From: Agriotes lineatus
Lineage: Eukaryota; Arthropoda; Insecta; Coleoptera; Elateridae
DNA length: 64,000 nt
NCBI GenBank assembly: GCA_940337035.1
Contig: OW679203.1
Coordinates: 81,607,061-81,671,060 of the forward strand
Direction of reading: 5' to 3'
The stretch's first letter is position 1; the number at the start of each line of letters is the position of its first letter. The notes beneath the pieces were generated by a model, which made no database searches, was not told where the DNA came from, and saw only the letters and a program-made list of their open reading frames with translations. A program made the position numbers and the translations under genes. Positions 59,109-64,000 of the stretch are shown piece after piece.

Positions 59109-59550
59109 ATATATACAGGATGAGCACCTTAACAATAAAATTATGGTAATTTTTGCTTTTACTCAAGAACTATCACTTAGATAAAAGTGACATTTTTCTC
59201 ATAGCCCAGATGTTTACCCTTGACGAGAACAGGCATATTTTGGACACAGGAGTGAACACCTTTCATCACCGCGTACTTTATACCGCTGCTGTGAGTGAAT
59301 ATAACACGTGAGTTCCCGTTGTCCAGAAATTAAAGCGTCTGTCTAGCAATAAGGGTTCGCGTTGAAGCGCGAGGGCGAATTCCATCGCTTGCAGAGATTT
59401 TTAGTTTGCAAATTGATGTCATGCGCATTACTAAGCGTTTCCGTTTATTGCTTTATATTACTAGCAACGTTAATATATTTCTAGCTATTGTGTGACCGCA
59501 CTTGGGAAGGGAGTTTCGTGTAAACATCTTTACAGATTTTTTTACATTGT
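59109..59550 (+). repeat. Plus-strand copy of the tRNA-module repeat family
   Basis: Starts ATATACAGGATGAGCACC. It shares the ACTCAAGAACTATCAC and ATATTTTGGACAC blocks with 57.2 kb, a decayed TACTTTATACCGCTGCTGTG block, a worn tRNA-like module (GTTGTCCAGAAATTAAAGCG to GGGCGAATTCC, 59318-59382) and a final TTTCGTGTAAACATCTTTAC block with 55.87 kb. A segment of about 90 bp before the last block is not shared, so this copy has an insertion or the other a deletion. Confidence 0.55.
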
Positions 59551-59554
59551 TTAT

Positions 59555-61140
59555 TTTAAGTGCGTAGCTTTGAAATCGTCGTAAACCTTTTAATAGGTGT
59601 TATTTATTTATTGGACTAATAAAATTAAATTAACAAACAAATCAACAAATATTCGAAAAACGAATTTATTAAAGAAATTGCTCAAAGTGTTTTCCTTCGG
59701 CTGCTGAAAAATATTCAACGAGAAATAAACTTTATAATAACTTGTTAGTAAGAAATATGCCATTTTAGGCGTCTTGATTATTTCTGAAACCCTTTTGTGG
59801 CGTGATATTTTAATTCATGCTGTTTATTGTGTATTTCGCCAACCTGCAAAATTAAAATTATTATAAATAGAACGTCATCTTTGTTAAGTAAAATATACGC
59901 CCTTTTTCTTTAATTTTCCATTTAGTTAACATCGATTTTCTGTTTATTTTTAGTTTTAATTGTATATTTGTTGATAAAAAAGTCAGATTGTTCCTCGAAA
60001 CGTTCGGTTTTTAATAAGTTAATCCAATAAATATTGATTATTCTTGCTCAATTATTTATGTGCAATTATTTCAACTTTCAAAGGAAAATAATGAAATAAA
60101 ACATGAGCAGTGTGTAATTTGCAGAAAAATATTTGGATTATTACAAAAAATTAAAATTTGTTCAAGATTGTACAGCGTAAGTTAACGCAACATATTTTTA
60201 TCATGTAAATCGCTATAGTCACAGTTATACGAACATGGCGTATAATATACTATTCTAATTAATAAAAAATATTTTCCAACAATATTACTACCAGTAGACA
60301 TATTATCGACTCAGATTTTACATAATTTATCCTTTAAAAGTTTCACGCTATTTTTATGCAGTTATTAAGTTGAGTACAAGTATATACCGACCTATTTAGG
60401 GTGGCATAGAATGTAACTTAGTTATTTAATTCCTTTAAAATATTTTATTTAATTAACGTTGAATTAAAACATTTTAAAGTAAATTTTACCTCTCACCGAA
60501 TACCACAACACTCTCTACCCTGACCACACTATCTTTACCTTATGTTTAAACAGGATCTTCGTAACACGCAAAATAAATATAAAATTGTATAAAGACGTAT
60601 TGAAACTTAACTTTAAAAATATAATGTTGTACTTTAGGAAAATGATATTCATTTTAGGTAGTTATTATTAACAACTGCTCTCCAATAACAATGAAATATG
60701 AAAGCCGCAGATGGTCGGGTATAACACCTTAGGCATAAAATAGCTATTTATGATACAAGTGCTAAAAGTGACTGTTTATAGCACTTTTTTAGTATTAATT
60801 TCAAGTCTTAGAACTTTTGATTTAATATTTAATAAAATTGTGTTTGGTACGAGAGTTTTCCTTGTATCATTACTTCGTTTTTCTCGCAAGTGATGGTCCA
60901 GACAGAGCTCGAGCTCTGTCAGAGCAAATTCCAACATAATCTTCTACTGTAAGTTTACTTAAAAATAGAACACGAATATTTAGCACTTCATATAAGAAAT
61001 ATGATTTACATTTAGGAACAAAACACAAAAAAAGTAGAAGCTGATGTTTCCGATTAATTGTTTCAGAAGGTGACAATAACAGTAGCTGAGACGTGGCATA
61101 AAAAAAGCTAACTTAGACAATCTGGTACAAAAGATGGAAA
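59555..61140. other. Anonymous AT-rich DNA
   Basis: No gene supported. A short palindrome lies near 60737 (CATAAAATAGCTATTTATG). Confidence 0.45.
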
Positions 61141-61256
61141 TTCGAGTTATCGCCAGGAGATTACCAACCGCGGAGTATTCGCTCTGGGTTGAGATAAAAG
61201 AATCCTTGAGATACTGCGGCTAAGAGGAAGACATTTCGAATAAAGAAGGCTCCCAC

Positions 61257-61448
61257 GACACCCACTGCTACATCTACGGTTCGCGTAAGGAAGGCGGCAG
61301 GGCCGAAGGCACGTGTATCGCTTTCAGCCACGGGTAAAAACTACAGGATGGAGTCGCCCGGCTGGCTAACTGGAGCTTTATATTTCAATGCAAAATGCTA
61401 GCTGTTCGGCTGGCACTTAAATACTTACGAAGAATGCCCGAGCTAGCG
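61257..61448 (+). mobile_element. RNase H fragment of an R1/I-type LINE
   Basis: Plus strand reads THCYIYGSRKEGGRAEGTCI, AFSHG, stop, then QDGVARLANWSFIFQCKMLA and VRLALKYLRRMPELA. This follows the first half of the RNase H domain found at the end of R1/I-group ORF2s ('YTDGSK..G..G...AF', then 'A.VFQAEL.AI..AL..L'). The first catalytic Asp is replaced, and one in-frame stop follows AFSHG. No RT is present upstream that I can read. Confidence 0.55.
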
Positions 61449-61454
61449 TGATTC

Positions 61455-64000
61455 TCGGTGCTTTGAAATAGCATACCCACGCAAAATAATTGCATTATAA
61501 AGGCAGGGAAAAATGTCTTCAAAGGTATTTGAGAACAAGTAAATTAACATTTTTAGCAAGAGTTTGCATATATGTAATATTTTCTCTACGACCTTAAGTT
61601 TACTACGTATTATTAATCCATAAATATCGATTTATCAGACGTTAAAATTGTTATACACAGTTATAATAATTTATGTCATAATAAAAAAACGGCAGTGGAT
61701 AAGTAACCGGTACCGGTGACTATTTCTGCAGCCGCTAATTGTCAAAGTTAGTTACCAAAAGTAATTGGTACCTCTAAAGGAAAAAGTATAATAACTTTTT
61801 AACCTCACTTCGCTAGTTTAAATACGTGAATTGAAAATCAGCTGCTTACTGTTAGCGCGTGTACTAAATCTAAACAGCTGATGTTACTTATAGTAGGCTG
61901 ATCTATAATATGTCATTTATTTCGACAAGCTATTGGTGAAAGGCCTAATTTTAGTAGAGGTCGTCGAAGATAGTTATTTATACAACGAGTAGCTAGTGCA
62001 ACTTTTTTGCACGCGAGAGAAAGTTTAAAGAATGAACCGAAAAGGAATTCTTTAAGTCTCATAGTAATTTAATAAATAGTTTTGACAGAAGCGTACAATA
62101 AAGTGACAGAGGTGTGCGTAGTATGCAATAACATGATTTTGACGTAAGAAAAGTGTCAAATAATAGTCTCCTTTACGAAATGGTAGTCGAAAAAATTAAT
62201 TGTGCTATTGTGTGGGCAAAAGAAAGTTTATCGAGGGTGCATTTGGAATTTAGAAGTCATGCGTATTATAACACGAGGAAAGATGAAGTTGTAATTTGAC
62301 ATTTATTACAAAGTGAGGTTATACGAGTAATCTCCTTCTTCTGCAATGTTTCTGCTGCATTATTACTCGAAGTGTTAATCTTGGTTATGATAACGTTTTG
62401 ATATTAGGTACTGTCAGCCACTGTCTATAAAATGTCAGTGACAAAGATAGGTATAATTTTCTGGTGTTATAATACACAAGACTTCAAAATTCCAGAGGCA
62501 TCTTTGATAAACTTTCTTTTTGCTCATACTGTATTTAAAACAACTACACACATTAAATATAATAAAGAAGCAGTAAAGTTTTGATATTGGATGTAAAATA
62601 GACTTATCAGCAAAAATAGCCTTAGCTGCACTTGCCTGCAGCGAAATATTCAAAACGCTGCTTTAATAAACTGTTGGAATTAGTGAGCAGTCACAATCTT
62701 CTATGTTATTAAATAAAGCGGTTTGCGCTTAATTTACATTTATATAGCAACTCAACTACGTTTCTGTACTTTTTATACCTTGAATGCAGCAACTAGCATT
62801 CCAACGAAAATATTAATTTTATCTGTGGAGCTGCATCACTGGCTATAAATATGGAGAGTAATTAGGACATTCCCTACCTTTAATCACTGGTATGACTGGA
62901 CCTGAGCAATAACATCCTTTCAAGTGCCAACCAAGCCAACAAAAAAACAAAATTAGGGTTCTCAGCCGTTATAATTACGCCATATTTTACCGGTTTACCG
63001 TATGATTAACCGAAACTTCATCCCTAGGACTGACAGGTGCTCATTATAAAGGCGATAAGATGCGGAGGAAGGAAAATTATGAAACCGCATTCCTGTCAAA
63101 AAATGTTATTATAATATCCAGTCCGGGAGGTTGATTTGAATAAGCCGTATCAGCTTTTACAAGCGCCCTATTGTAGTGAAATTTATTTTCTAATAGGGCT
63201 TGAAATCACTTCATCACGGTCTATTGTTACACAAATTTAAGAACTTCGCATCCAAATTCGGCTGGGGACGCCAAGAAATAATTTTTAATATATGATGAGA
63301 TCCAATGGCAACAGTGGTCTTTGATTTTCTTAGAGGGTGCATAAAAGAAGTACAATTTAATCAGTGCAGTATTGCTTTTTGATTTTCTATGTGATAGAAG
63401 ACGAAAGGGGAGGGGGATAAATTTGGAATTTTAATTAAATCATGTCCAACACAATAATTCTAGTAAGACAATTTTTTTTAATTGTGCAAATAAAATGGTG
63501 TTTACCTTCCTTGCAAAATATTTTTTCTGACAATTTAATACTGCTTCCATTGTGAATGAATAATTTGCAGTGATAATTCAACCATGTCCCTCGAGGACAT
63601 CCTGTATCGTAGCCAGATGCCCTTACGCAATTTAGTGTGAATATAAAAATGCAGATAATCTAATAACCTCGACTTCCTTTCTAACTCAGTAGACGTGTCT
63701 GTTTTTAATTTTTAATGTGAGTGCTGGTGTTTTGGGTTATAAAAATAAAAAATGTTTTCAAAAAGGTAATTATCATTTAAAAAAAGCATGCACGGTACAC
63801 GGTACAACTATAAAATGTAATTATTCGTCGAATATGTCAAACAATTTTGCATTTGGTATGGGTCACTGTAACTTACTAAAGAGTGTTTATTAATAAAACT
63901 GTTGGGGGTTGGCTGTCATTAACTGAACGTCTGTAGATTTAGTGTGTCATGTTATCTACCATGTAACTTTCAACTTTTTAATTAAGAGAAGGATGTGAGA
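61455..64000. other. Anonymous AT-rich DNA
   Basis: No gene supported. At 62415-62440 the string GCCACTGTCTATAA followed by TGTCAGTG resembles one end of the MITE at 34 kb, but no second end was found. Confidence 0.4.

Noticed and set aside
1..64000. A bacterial-type operon, defence system or phage
   Set aside because: No Shine-Dalgarno-led gene runs, no prokaryotic families, and abundant eukaryotic retroelements and Pol III SINEs instead.

Overview
This window looks like arthropod, most probably insect, nuclear DNA. It is AT-rich and intergenic or intronic in character, and it is dominated by transposable elements of very different ages. I found no complete host gene. Evidence for an insect or arthropod: non-LTR elements with APE-type endonucleases and RTE-like or CR1/Jockey-like reverse transcriptases, Penelope-like GIY-YIG fragments, several short repeats opening with an insect-style ACAGGGTG motif, tRNA-derived SINEs and small foldback MITEs. 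The insect order cannot be fixed from sequence alone.

Layout. 1-22.8 kb: mostly anonymous DNA holding decayed RTE-like pieces (2.3-3.0, 6.2-6.5, 11.5-11.9, 13.2, 15.1, 15.9-16.3, 17.2-17.9, 18.2 kb) and a SINE at 18.56-18.94 kb bounded by a perfect 17-bp target-site duplication. 22.8-27.7 kb: the main feature, an apparently intact two-ORF CR1/Jockey-type LINE ending in a TACAA-repeat tail. ORF1 is 546 codons. ORF2 (endonuclease plus reverse transcriptase) is open for at least 927 codons, has no upstream AUG, and lies in the -1 frame. A canonical slippery heptamer directly abuts the ORF1 stop. 28-34.8 kb: an RTE endonuclease remnant, a GC-rich island with a 91-bp tandem duplication, and a hAT/TTF-type transposase relic interrupted by a 379-bp foldback MITE with an 8-bp duplication. 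34.8-37.3 kb: a second, broken CR1/Jockey-type LINE with a TTAAA tail. 37.5-40.9 kb: a second SINE with an 11-bp duplication, then an RTE copy split by a 1.4-kb LTR-like insertion.

41-64 kb: AT-rich DNA with a palindromic repeat at 43.3 kb, a hAT-end-like motif, a probable 444-bp solo LTR, adjacent RTE and Penelope fragments near 46.5 kb, a 2.7-kb decayed RTE-like element (47.9-50.6 kb), and one unusually coding-like orphan ORF (51.46-51.80 kb). Beyond that lie a second copy of the 1.4-kb LTR-like family, three copies of a repeat carrying a tRNA-like module, a Penelope fragment with an internal inversion, and an RNase H fragment.

The elements do not form a pathway. What the window records is a nested insertion history. 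All identifications were made by eye from translated motifs; no database search was possible.
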